Positions 43,641 to 52,105 of a DNA stretch of 64,000 bases are shown in pieces. Position 1 is the stretch's first letter, and every line of letters begins with the position of its first letter. The notes below the pieces were generated by a model. It did no database searches, was not told the DNA's origin, and worked only from the letters and a program-made list of their open reading frames with translations. Source of the DNA: JBPRGG01 sp051418075 (GTDB lineage: Bacteria > Bacteroidota > Bacteroidia > Cytophagales > Cyclobacteriaceae); contig JBPRGG010000031.1 in NCBI GenBank assembly GCA_051418075.1, forward strand, positions 62,001 through 126,000, given 5' to 3'. Position numbers and translations under genes: made by a program.

Positions 43641-44903
43641 ATGAAAACCAAAGCTGTAAGACTTTACGGGAAAAATGATTTACGACTGGAGGAATTTGAT
43701 CTGCCCTCTCTCAAAGATGATGAAATTTTGGCGGAAGTAACTTCCGATAGCCTGTGTATGTCCTCATATAAAGCCACCCATCAGGGACCAGATCATAAAA
43801 GGATTCCCAATGACGTGCATGAACGACCAATAATCGTTGGCCATGAATTTGCCGGTACTCTGGTGGATGTCGGGAAAAAATGGAAGAATAAATTTAAGGA
43901 AGGCAGTAAATTTGCCATCCAGCCCGCACTTAACTACAAAGGCAGTTTGGATGCCCCGGGCTATTCCTATCACTATATTGGCGGAGATGCCACCTATGTG
44001 GTGATACCACAGGAAGTAATGGAGATGAATTGCCTTTTGGCCTATGACGGACCCGGTTTTTTTCCGGCTTCGCTGTCCGAACCCTATTCCTGCGTAGCCG
44101 GCACCTTTCACGCCCATTACCATACCCAATATGGATCTTATGTACACCACATGGGCATTAAGGAAGGCGGAAAAATGGCTATTCTGGCCGGAGCAGGCCC
44201 CATGGGCATGGCTGCCATTGATTACATCCTGCATTGCGACCGAAAACCAGCTTTCCTGTTGGTGACAGATATCAACGACGATCGGCTGGATTGGGTAAAA
44301 AAGGTGCTGCCATTGGAAGAAGCAGCTAAAAATGGTATTGAACTGGTATATCTGAATACAAGGAATGTGGATGATCCGGTAAAATATATGCGTGGCCTTA
44401 CCGATGATAAAGGCTATGACGATGTGCTGGTGTTTGCCCCGGTAAAACCGGTGGTGGAGCAGGGTGATGCCTTGCTGGCTTTTGATGGCTGCCTGAATTT
44501 CTTTGCCGGGCCTTCTGATCCTAATTTCAAGGCGGAATTTAATTTCTACAATGCTCATTATGCCTTTACCCATATCACTGCTACCAGCGGAGGTAATACC
44601 CAGGATATGATTGAATCACTGGAGATGATGTCCAAAGGCTTATTGAAGCCGGAGATCCTGGTAACCCATGTGGGCGGATTGAATGCAGTGGCTGATACTA
44701 CCATTAATCTGCCAGATGTGCCGGGTGCTAAAAAACTGATGTATACCCACCTCGATTTTCCCCTGACAGCTATTGCTGATTTTGCTGAAAAAGGGAAGAA
44801 TGATCCTTTATTTGCCCGGCTGGATCAATTGGTGCAAAAGAACAACGGTTTATGGTCAGTGGAGGCGGAGGAATATTTGATTAAGAACGGAAAGAAGATT
44901 TAA
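43641..44903 (+). CDS. L-sorbose-1-phosphate reductase-like zinc alcohol dehydrogenase (SorE family)
   Basis: 420 residues of the medium-chain dehydrogenases. Catalytic-zinc ligands C39 (SLCMSS) and H68/E69 (GHEFAG) are present, but the four-cysteine structural zinc lobe is absent, as in SorE. The NAD-binding region AGAGPMGMAAIDYI (about 184-197) is intact. SorE proteins reduce L-sorbose-1-phosphate to glucitol-6-phosphate, which SrlD oxidises to fructose-6-phosphate, and exactly such an SrlD-like enzyme is encoded 37 bases upstream. Another ketose or polyol phosphate is equally possible. It is followed by a 218-bp gap and a new promoter. Confidence 0.8.
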   Translation: MKTKAVRLYGKNDLRLEEFDLPSLKDDEILAEVTSDSLCMSSYKATHQGPDHKRIPNDVHERPIIVGHEFAGTLVDVGKKWKNKFKEGSKFAIQPALNYKGSLDAPGYSYHYIGGDATYVVIPQEVMEMNCLLAYDGPGFFPASLSEPYSCVAGTFHAHYHTQYGSYVHHMGIKEGGKMAILAGAGPMGMAAIDYILHCDRKPAFLLVTDINDDRLDWVKKVLPLEEAAKNGIELVYLNTRNVDDPVKYMRGLTDDKGYDDVLVFAPVKPVVEQGDALLAFDGCLNFFAGPSDPNFKAEFNFYNAHYAFTHITATSGGNTQDMIESLEMMSKGLLKPEILVTHVGGLNAVADTTINLPDVPGAKKLMYTHLDFPLTAIADFAEKGKNDPLFARLDQLVQKNNGLWSVEAEEYLIKNGKKI

Positions 44904-45070
44904 GGTTATTGCTTTTTTCAGTCTTCTGAATCTGAATGTTTATCCCAACAAGAGATCAATGGGTTAAAGTCTGAAATGGATGGGGCCGTTAAAAAAAATG
45001 TTCCATTAGATTATAAAAATCTGCTTCCATTTTCTTTCTTTTTCTCCATACATCATGTGAAATATTACCT

Positions 45071-45078
45071 TATCTTTG
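45071..45078 (+). promoter_or_regulatory. Putative -7 promoter box before the transketolase gene
   Basis: TATCTTTG matches the Bacteroidota TAnnTTTG box exactly, 43 bases before the transketolase ATG, which fits an expected transcription start near 45085. A convincing TTTG at the -33 position is not seen, so the match is only half a promoter. Confidence 0.4.
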
Positions 45079-45121
45079 GGCCGTCAAAAAAATTGTAAAA
45101 TTTATAAAGCTTCACGTTAAC

Positions 45122-47179
45122 ATGGATAATAAAATCACTAATCTTGCTGCAGATAATATCAGGATCCTTTCCGCGGCCATGGTAGAAAAGGCTAATTCCG
45201 GTCATCCCGGCGGAGCCATGGGCGGAGCTGATTTCATTAATATTCTTTTCGCTGAATTTTTAAACTTCGATCCTTCCGATATGACCTGGCCCAACCGGGA
45301 CAGATTTTTTTTAGATCCGGGACATATGTCACCCATGCTTTATTCCATTCTGACCCTTTGCGGGAAATACAGTATGGATGAACTCAAAAACTTCAGGCAA
45401 TGGGGTAGTGCTACACCTGGCCATCCAGAGCTGGATGTTGAGCGTGGAGTGGAAAATACCAGCGGACCGTTGGGACAGGGTCATACCAATGCCGTAGGAG
45501 CAGCCATTACCGAAAGATTCCTGGCTGCCCGGTTTGGAGAATGGCTGAATCATAAAACTTATGCCTTTATTTCCGATGGTGGAATCCAGGAGGAAATCTC
45601 TCAGGGTGCCGGACGCGTGGCAGGCTTCCTGGGCTTGAGCAACCTGATCATGTTTTATGATTCCAATGATATCCAATTGTCCAGTATGACCGATGTGGTC
45701 ACTGATGAAGATACCGCCAAAAAATATGAAGCCTGGGGCTGGAAAGTGATCACCATCGATGGCAACAACGCTGATCAGATTCGTGCTTCTTTGAAGGAAG
45801 CCAATCAGGAAACAGAAAGACCTACCCTGATTATTGGAAAAACCATCATGGGGAAAGGCGCTCAAACTGAATCTGGTGAAAGTTTCGAAAAACAATCTGA
45901 GACCCATGGAATGCCTCTGACTAAAGCCGGGGGCTCTATTGAAAAAACCATCAAGAATTTAGGTGGTGACCCCAACCAACCTTTTAAAATTTTTCCGGAA
46001 GTAGAAAGCTATTACGAAGAAATCCTTCAGAAAAAGACTGAAGCGGCCCGTAAGAAAAAAGAAGAGCAGGCACAATGGGAAAAAGAAAATCCGGAGCTGG
46101 CCCAAAAATATCAAAAGTTTATTTCTGGATCAGTACCTGAAATAGATTACAGCCAGATCCAGCAAAAAGAAAATACCGCTACCAGGGGTGCCTCCGGCAC
46201 CGTATTGGCCTATTACGCCAAAAATGTGGAAAACATGATTGTGGCCTCAGCCGATTTGTCCAACAGTGATAAAACAGACGGATTCCTGAAAAATACCAAA
46301 CCTTTTGTAAGAGGTGATTTCTCCGGTGCTTTTCTGCAAATGGGAGTCAGTGAACTCACAATGGCCACTATCGCCAATGGAATGGCACTGCATGGTGGCG
46401 TAATTCCTGTTTGCGGCACCTTCTTTGTCTTTTCTGACTTTATGAAGCCGGCAGTACGATTAGCCGCTCTGATGAAGCTTCCGGTAAAATACGTCTGGAC
46501 CCACGATGCTTTCCGGGTAGGGGAGGATGGACCTACCCACCAACCGGTGGAGCAGGAAGCACAGATTCGTTTACTGGAGCAATTAAAAAACCATTCAGGA
46601 GAAATAAGCCTGTTGGCATTACGACCGGCTGATGCCCATGAAACTACCATTGCCTGGAAAATGGCTCTGGAAAATACTTCTTCACCTACGGCTTTGTTGC
46701 TTTCCCGTCAAAATATTCCCGATGTGCCGGCCAAACCAGGTTCCAATCGCTTCCAGGATGCCCACCAGGCAGCTAAAGGAGCTTATATAGTACAACCTGT
46801 GGAAGGAGAACCTGATTTGGTTCTGGTTGCCAACGGGTCAGAAGTTGCTACCCTGGTGGAAGGAGCCAAACTTTTAACAGAGAAGAAAGGATTAAAAATT
46901 CAAATCGTTTCCGCTCCCTCAGAAGGGCTTTTCCGGTCTCAGCCACAGGAGTATCAGGACCAGGTAATCCCCACTGGGGTGCCTGTTTTTGGATTAACAG
47001 CTGGTCTTCCGGTTAATTTAAGAGGTCTGGCAGGACCCAGGGGCAAGGTATTTGGGTTGGATCATTTTGGCTATTCTGCTCCATATCAAGTGCTGGATAC
47101 CAAATTTGGTTTTACCGGCGAAAATGTTTTTGACCAGGTAGGAATTTATTTAGAAGAATACAACTCCGGAAAGATTTAA
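45122..47179 (+). CDS. tkt: Transketolase
   Basis: 685 residues, one full-length chain. The ThDP site uses the Bacteroidota variant FISDGGIQEEIS...DSNDI (about 150-180) in place of the enterobacterial GDG motif. KANSGHPGGAMGGA (about 23-36), GPLGQGHTNAVG (about 117-128) and the C-terminal THDAFRVGEDGPTHQPVEQ (about 460-478) are typical. It transfers two-carbon ketol units between pentose, hexose and tetrose phosphates. It has its own likely promoter but continues the sense of the polyol operon and is followed by an SDR and an FGGY kinase, so it probably links the pathway to the pentose phosphate pool. Confidence 0.95.
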   Translation: MDNKITNLAADNIRILSAAMVEKANSGHPGGAMGGADFINILFAEFLNFDPSDMTWPNRDRFFLDPGHMSPMLYSILTLCGKYSMDELKNFRQWGSATPGHPELDVERGVENTSGPLGQGHTNAVGAAITERFLAARFGEWLNHKTYAFISDGGIQEEISQGAGRVAGFLGLSNLIMFYDSNDIQLSSMTDVVTDEDTAKKYEAWGWKVITIDGNNADQIRASLKEANQETERPTLIIGKTIMGKGAQTESGESFEKQSETHGMPLTKAGGSIEKTIKNLGGDPNQPFKIFPEVESYYEEILQKKTEAARKKKEEQAQWEKENPELAQKYQKFISGSVPEIDYSQIQQKENTATRGASGTVLAYYAKNVENMIVASADLSNSDKTDGFLKNTKPFVRGDFSGAFLQMGVSELTMATIANGMALHGGVIPVCGTFFVFSDFMKPAVRLAALMKLPVKYVWTHDAFRVGEDGPTHQPVEQEAQIRLLEQLKNHSGEISLLALRPADAHETTIAWKMALENTSSPTALLLSRQNIPDVPAKPGSNRFQDAHQAAKGAYIVQPVEGEPDLVLVANGSEVATLVEGAKLLTEKKGLKIQIVSAPSEGLFRSQPQEYQDQVIPTGVPVFGLTAGLPVNLRGLAGPRGKVFGLDHFGYSAPYQVLDTKFGFTGENVFDQVGIYLEEYNSGKI

Positions 47180-47261
47180 TTTTTGTTACTTCAAGGGTTT
47201 GTTTTGGTCAATAATTTGTTTATTTTGCCAGAACAAATCCTTTTTTCATTTAAATTTTTTG

Positions 47262-47987
47262 ATGATGCTTCAAGGCAAGACCGCACTTATTACCGGAGCC
47301 AGCAGGGGAATAGGGAAAGCCATTGCCTACAGGTTGGCTGGGGAAAAAGTTAACCTGGTTTTAACCGGAAGGTCAGAAGGCGAGCTGATAGAGGTGGCTG
47401 ATGACCTTAAGCACCAGTATGGAGTCAGAACTATGGTCATTGTGGCTGACTTACTTAAAGAGGAAGCACCGGAAGCCATTATTGAAAAAGCCATTGATAA
47501 AACCAAACAGCTGGATTTTTTGATCAATAATGCCGGAGCTGCTTTATCCCTGGCTATTGAAAAGACAACCATAGAACGCTGGAACCTGATGATGAACCTG
47601 AATGCCCGGGCTCCCTTTTTTTTGTGTCAGGCGGCTATACCTCACCTGAGAAAATCCGATACTCCGGTAATTATTAATATTTCTTCAGTAGTAGGTTATA
47701 AAGGCTATATCAATCAGGCAGCCTACACAGCCTCTAAACATGCCTTGACCGGATGGACCAAAGTGCTGGCCCAGGAACTGCAGGATGAACATTTTAAGGT
47801 GCATTTGATCAGTCCGGGAGGAGTGGATACCGACCTTATCAGCGAAATGCGACCCGATCTGGATGCCAAAGCCTTAATGAATCCAACTGAAATAGCAGAA
47901 ATAGTACTTTTTCTGATTAAATTTGAAGGTAAGGCTGTAATTGATGAAATTAGGGTAAGAAGGGCTGCGGGAAAACCCTGGGCCTGA
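47262..47987 (+). CDS. Short-chain dehydrogenase/reductase
   Basis: About 241 residues from the ATG at 47262 (or 47265); a 21-codon upstream extension to 47199 is not conserved-looking. Typical SDR order: GKTALITGASRGIGKAIA (5-22), NNAGAAL (about 90-96), ISSVVGYKG with the catalytic serine (about 141-149), and YTASKHALTGW with Y and K (about 155-165). It is FabG-like in look, but the location between transketolase and an FGGY kinase suggests a sugar or polyol oxidoreductase. Cofactor preference is not clear: TGRSE with R after the second strand would favour NADPH. Confidence 0.85.
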   Translation: MMLQGKTALITGASRGIGKAIAYRLAGEKVNLVLTGRSEGELIEVADDLKHQYGVRTMVIVADLLKEEAPEAIIEKAIDKTKQLDFLINNAGAALSLAIEKTTIERWNLMMNLNARAPFFLCQAAIPHLRKSDTPVIINISSVVGYKGYINQAAYTASKHALTGWTKVLAQELQDEHFKVHLISPGGVDTDLISEMRPDLDAKALMNPTEIAEIVLFLIKFEGKAVIDEIRVRRAAGKPWA

Positions 47988-48013
47988 TTTTTTTTTCAAA
48001 TGAATACTGAAGT

Positions 48014-49516
48014 ATGGAACAGAATTATTTTGCCATATTGGATGTAGGAAAGACTAACAAAAAGATCCTTATTTATGATGAGGATCTGAAAATAGTGGAC
48101 TCTTCTTTTAAAGTATTTCCGGAAATCACAGAGAATGAAATTTTGTCTGATGACATAGAGGCCATTGGAAAGTGGTTTATACAGGAATTGAAGCATTTTG
48201 CCCAGTCCTATTCGATCAAGGTGATTTCGGTAACCACCCATGGCGCTACCTTTGTTTGCCTGGATAAACAGGGAAATCTGGCGGTGCCGGAAGTTTCTTA
48301 TACCCATGACCCCGGGCCCGGTTTTGATCAAAAGTTTTATCAGCAGTTTGGAGACAGTATTTCTATGCAGCAAAGTACAGCTACACCTGATTTTTCTGCA
48401 CTGATCAACATTGCTAAAGGGATTTATTTTGTACGGGAGAAATATCCGGAGCAATTCAAACAAGTTGATAAAATATTGAATTACCCACAATACTTTGGCT
48501 ACTTATTAACCGGAAAGGCAGGGGCGGAGCCTACCTATATTGGCTGTCATACCTACCTTTGGGATTTTCACCGCAAAAATTGGTCAGCAGTAGCCCAAAA
48601 ATTGGGTGTTTATCATCTTTTACCTCAAAAAATCAGTCATCCCTGGGATGTATTAGGTAAGGTAAAACCGGAGATAGCCGGAGAAACAGGTTTATCAGAA
48701 GAGACCCTGGTTACCCTTGGAATTCATGATAGCAATGCCTCTCTGATGCCTTATATTATTTCGGGTCAAGGGAATTTTGTGCTGAATTCCACCGGTACCT
48801 GGTGTGTTGTTATGCGCCAGGCTGAACAGGTTCATTTTAACCAGGAAGATTTGGGTAAAATAGTATTTTATAATTTAAGTGCCTTTAACCAACCGGTAAA
48901 AACAGCCATATTTCTGGGTGGACTGGAATTTGATACTTATTCAAAGATATTGAGGGAAATCAATCAAAGAGAGGATTTTCCGGCATATGACCAGGATGTT
49001 TATCAGCAGGTTGTTAAAAATCAACGTGAGTTTATACTACCCAGTATTACCAGGGGAACAGGCCAATTCCCTGAATCTGCACCCCGGGTAATTGAAGGAG
49101 ATAACGTTTATGATTTTGAGACTATTGAGCAAAAAAAGGATTTTCCGGATTTTTTTAAGGATTATGAATATGCCATGGCTGTTTTAAATATCTCCCTGGC
49201 ATTACAAACCCAGGTAGCTCTGCAAAGGGTTGGTGTCAGGGATGGAATGAATATTTTTACTGAAGGAGGATTCAGAAAAAACATAGCCTATAATGCTGTT
49301 TTAACCAGCCTGTATCCTGCTTCTGAGGTGGCAACTACCAATCTGAATGAAGCCACTGCTTTTGGAGCTGCCTTACTGGCTAAAGCAGCCCTGACCGGAC
49401 AGTCCCCTAACCAATTGAAAGAGTTTTTTGAAATAGAAAAAGAGTTGACCCAACCAGTGACTCTTAAAGGATTGGCTGAATACAGCCAAAAGTTTCATTA
49501 TTTTATTGATACTTAA
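48014..49516 (+). CDS. FGGY-family carbohydrate kinase
   Basis: 500 residues of the ribonuclease-H-like kinase fold. N-terminal ILDVGKTNKKILIYDEDLK (8-26) is the phosphate-1 motif (KTN form). TLGIHDSNASLMPYI (about 236-250) contains the catalytic aspartate region, and the adenosine motif is FTEGGFRKN (about 416-424), close to the rhamnulokinase/fuculokinase type. It would phosphorylate a ketose or polyol with ATP, which suits a Bacteroidota that lacks PTS: the free sugar enters and is phosphorylated here before the phospho-polyol dehydrogenases act. It is the last gene of the block. The substrate cannot be fixed; L-sorbose, L-fuculose or L-rhamnulose are all candidates. Confidence 0.88.
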   Translation: MEQNYFAILDVGKTNKKILIYDEDLKIVDSSFKVFPEITENEILSDDIEAIGKWFIQELKHFAQSYSIKVISVTTHGATFVCLDKQGNLAVPEVSYTHDPGPGFDQKFYQQFGDSISMQQSTATPDFSALINIAKGIYFVREKYPEQFKQVDKILNYPQYFGYLLTGKAGAEPTYIGCHTYLWDFHRKNWSAVAQKLGVYHLLPQKISHPWDVLGKVKPEIAGETGLSEETLVTLGIHDSNASLMPYIISGQGNFVLNSTGTWCVVMRQAEQVHFNQEDLGKIVFYNLSAFNQPVKTAIFLGGLEFDTYSKILREINQREDFPAYDQDVYQQVVKNQREFILPSITRGTGQFPESAPRVIEGDNVYDFETIEQKKDFPDFFKDYEYAMAVLNISLALQTQVALQRVGVRDGMNIFTEGGFRKNIAYNAVLTSLYPASEVATTNLNEATAFGAALLAKAALTGQSPNQLKEFFEIEKELTQPVTLKGLAEYSQKFHYFIDT

Positions 49517-49714
49517 TATGTAAGCTTTCCGTGTTTAACCATGTATTTTGTCTGCCTAATTGGACTGGAAAGCCTTTTGCTGATTGGAAAATTTAATTTT
49601 TTGAAGGTTAGATTTAAAAAAAATGGACTTCAGTCCAATTTGTCCATATTTTTCTAAAAACTTATCCTGTAGGTTAATAAATCATTTCAGTGTTTTATTA
49701 TTTATAAGTAATTT

Positions 49715-49722
49715 TAATTTTG
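49715..49722 (+). promoter_or_regulatory. Putative -7 promoter box before the cytoplasmic histidine kinase
   Basis: TAATTTTG fits TAnnTTTG, about 62 bases before the ATG at 49784. It is followed by a small palindrome GGTGTATTAACACC (about 49725-49738) that could be an operator or a leader hairpin. No good -33 TTTG is seen. Confidence 0.35.
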
Positions 49723-49783
49723 TTGGTGTATTAACACCCTGCCTGATTAATAGAACTTGAATGATAAACTGAGCACTTCAGTA

Positions 49784-51796
49784 ATGATAAAAAATGAAAT
49801 GATAATTGAAGCCAGAGAACATCTGGTGTTTGAGAATAAGTCTTTCAGAGCTAGTTATTATATTTCTGATAATAATATCATAGAAACCGAATCTGCCGGA
49901 TATATGGATATAAATTCTGCGGTAGCCAGCCAGGATCATTTCATGAATGTAGTGGTGCAGTCGCTGAAGCAGAAAGGAATTGCTCCCCCTTACATTATCA
50001 TCATTCATCTAAAAAAAGTTTATGGTGCGGATAATAAAGCCCGTAAGTATTTACGCACTTCTGTTAGTGAACTCTATGAACAAAATATTTTATCCACCGG
50101 TCTTATTGTTTCGCCCAGTTATTTTGTACGCACTATGGGAATGATCTGGAAAGCCCTGAACCCAGGATTTCAATATAATTTCTATAAAACCAAGCTGGAG
50201 GCCTATCAGCATATTCTAAACCGTGAAAATAAGGCAGAGACGGTGAAGTTGAATGATAATGTCAGAGAAACGATCCAGAAAGCTTCCCTGGTAAAATTTA
50301 AACAGGACCAACTCACCGTTATTAAAAAGCCTTCCTGGCAATATGAAGCTGAGGATGGTTCTATTCAGGTTGATTTTTTATTGGTAGATGAAAATATCCT
50401 GGTGATAATTCCCAAAGGGTCTCCCAACGAACAACAAATAAAAGCAAGTACCGAAACCGTAAAAGATATTTTCCAGGAAAATGGTGGTAAAAAGCTGATC
50501 ATAATACTTGATCTCAAAGAAATGAAATTTCCTTCACTTAAAGCTAAAAAAGCAGCTATCAGTCTCAATGATCAGCTGGAAGGAAAATGGGAGCACCGGT
50601 TTTTTGTAGTGACACCTCATTCCAAAACTATTTTCAAACTTTTCAAGATCGCACATCCTAAGTTTGTAAAAAATACCATCGCTGAAGATACTTTTGAGAA
50701 AGCCCTGAGTCAATCCTTGAGTATAAACAAACGGAAGAAATGGTTTAATAAGTTAAACAATGGAAAAGGAGTTGAACAGGTACATGATTTGTATAAATAT
50801 ACCAAGGAAGAGCTGATAGCTAAGATTTCAGATATGTATGCTAATCAGATTCAGAAGACCAACATCCTGTTTGAAGTTTTTTCCCGTATAACCTGGGATG
50901 ACAGTTTTAAACCTGAATTTCTTTCCATTGATGAAAATGACCCCTTCTATCATCTTTTTAATGCGGTCAATGTATTGCAGGATGATGTTTATGAAATGGT
51001 GAAGGAATTGAAAGATCTAAATCAAAACCTGGAAAACAAGGTTCAGCAAAGAACCCAGGAATTGAACCAGAAAAACCAGGAATTGACAGTTCTCAATAAA
51101 GAACTTGATCAGTTTGTTTATGTGATCACCCATGACTTGAAAGCGCCTTTATCATCCATTAAAGGATTATTACAACTTATCAAAATTGAGCCAGACACGG
51201 CAATGCGGGAAAAATATTTTGGCCTGATGACTCAAAGCATTGAAAAGCAGGAAAAATTTATTGAGGAAATACTTCAAATCAGTCATAATTCCCAACATGA
51301 TATCCAGCCCGGGCCAGTGGATCTGGAACAAATGATCCATCAGTCTTTTGAGGAACTAAGCGGGTTGGATAATGCTGATTTGATCCGCAACAAGATCATT
51401 GTCCACAAAAAGCAAACTTTTTATAGTGATCAGCGCCGGTTAAAGATCATTTTTAAGAATATTATTTCCAATGCGATCAAATATAGTTTGCCTGAGCAAA
51501 GGAAAGCTGAGATCAGGATCAATATTCATTTTGATGAGCAAAATGTGATCCTGAAATTTAAAGACAATGGCATGGGAATCAAGGAGGAGCACCTGGAAAA
51601 GTTGTTCAGCATGTTTTATCGGGCAACCAGTCAGCGTCATGGTTCAGGACTGGGCTTATATATTGTAAAAGAAACGGTGGAAAAATTAAATGGAGCTATT
51701 AAGCTTTGGTCAGAATATGGCAAAGGTACCACCATTGAGTTAACCTTGCCCAACCTCAGACCTGATAAAAAACTTGCATCAGGTAATAAGAAATGA
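49784..51796 (+). CDS. Cytoplasmic histidine kinase with duplicated N-terminal sensor-like module
   Basis: About 670 residues from the ATG at 49784; a TTG at 49757 is an alternative. No membrane helix is evident. Two similar alpha/beta units can be aligned by eye, residues about 69-145 (PYIIIIHLKKVYGADNKARK...) and 237-305 (KLIIILDLKEMKFPSLKAKK...). Both look like STAS/SpoIIAA-type folds. A coiled coil (about 409-440) precedes the HisKA domain with the phosphorylated H450 in THDLKAPL. The ATPase domain has NIISNAIKYS, DNGMGI and GSGLGLYIV. No receiver domain or partner response regulator lies nearby. It may sense an intracellular protein or small molecule. Confidence 0.82.
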   Translation: MIKNEMIIEAREHLVFENKSFRASYYISDNNIIETESAGYMDINSAVASQDHFMNVVVQSLKQKGIAPPYIIIIHLKKVYGADNKARKYLRTSVSELYEQNILSTGLIVSPSYFVRTMGMIWKALNPGFQYNFYKTKLEAYQHILNRENKAETVKLNDNVRETIQKASLVKFKQDQLTVIKKPSWQYEAEDGSIQVDFLLVDENILVIIPKGSPNEQQIKASTETVKDIFQENGGKKLIIILDLKEMKFPSLKAKKAAISLNDQLEGKWEHRFFVVTPHSKTIFKLFKIAHPKFVKNTIAEDTFEKALSQSLSINKRKKWFNKLNNGKGVEQVHDLYKYTKEELIAKISDMYANQIQKTNILFEVFSRITWDDSFKPEFLSIDENDPFYHLFNAVNVLQDDVYEMVKELKDLNQNLENKVQQRTQELNQKNQELTVLNKELDQFVYVITHDLKAPLSSIKGLLQLIKIEPDTAMREKYFGLMTQSIEKQEKFIEEILQISHNSQHDIQPGPVDLEQMIHQSFEELSGLDNADLIRNKIIVHKKQTFYSDQRRLKIIFKNIISNAIKYSLPEQRKAEIRINIHFDEQNVILKFKDNGMGIKEEHLEKLFSMFYRATSQRHGSGLGLYIVKETVEKLNGAIKLWSEYGKGTTIELTLPNLRPDKKLASGNKK

Positions 51797-52105
51797 TCAA
51801 GGGCTTAATTTCTCAGCTGATTTAAAAATTGTTCTCGATAAGATATTTCTATTGGGAGTTTTTGTTGGCTTATTTTCACCTGATTTCCTTCCATTTATTC
51901 CGTTTTCTTTAGCGAGATCGATAAAGCAGGGGCAAGCAGAATAGAAAATTTATTCGATTAACTCACTATTCTTCCGGTTTTTTGGTTGGATTTGCCGGTT
52001 ATTGTATGATACATATTTGAATTTCATATATCATGAGCGATTTTTAATTTTTGGATAAATCGAAATTTTAATATAAATATTTCCCTTAACTTTGTGGTAA
52101 TATAA
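51797..52105 (+). other. 309-bp AT-rich intergenic region
   Basis: Between the histidine kinase and the TonB receptor gene. The only structured signal is TAACTTTG at 52087-52094, an exact -7 box. It lies just 11 bases before the first ATG of the receptor (52106), so transcription would begin almost at the start codon. If the second ATG (52112) is used, the leader is still very short. No hairpin terminator for the upstream kinase was recognised. Confidence 0.5.

Noticed and set aside
43764..44573. 269-codon minus-strand open frame opposite the SorE-like gene
   Set aside because: It is a mirror of a well-supported zinc dehydrogenase; composition and content show no independent protein family.
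45329..45907. 192-codon minus-strand open frame opposite transketolase
   Set aside because: It lies wholly within conserved transketolase sequence and shows no recognisable motif.
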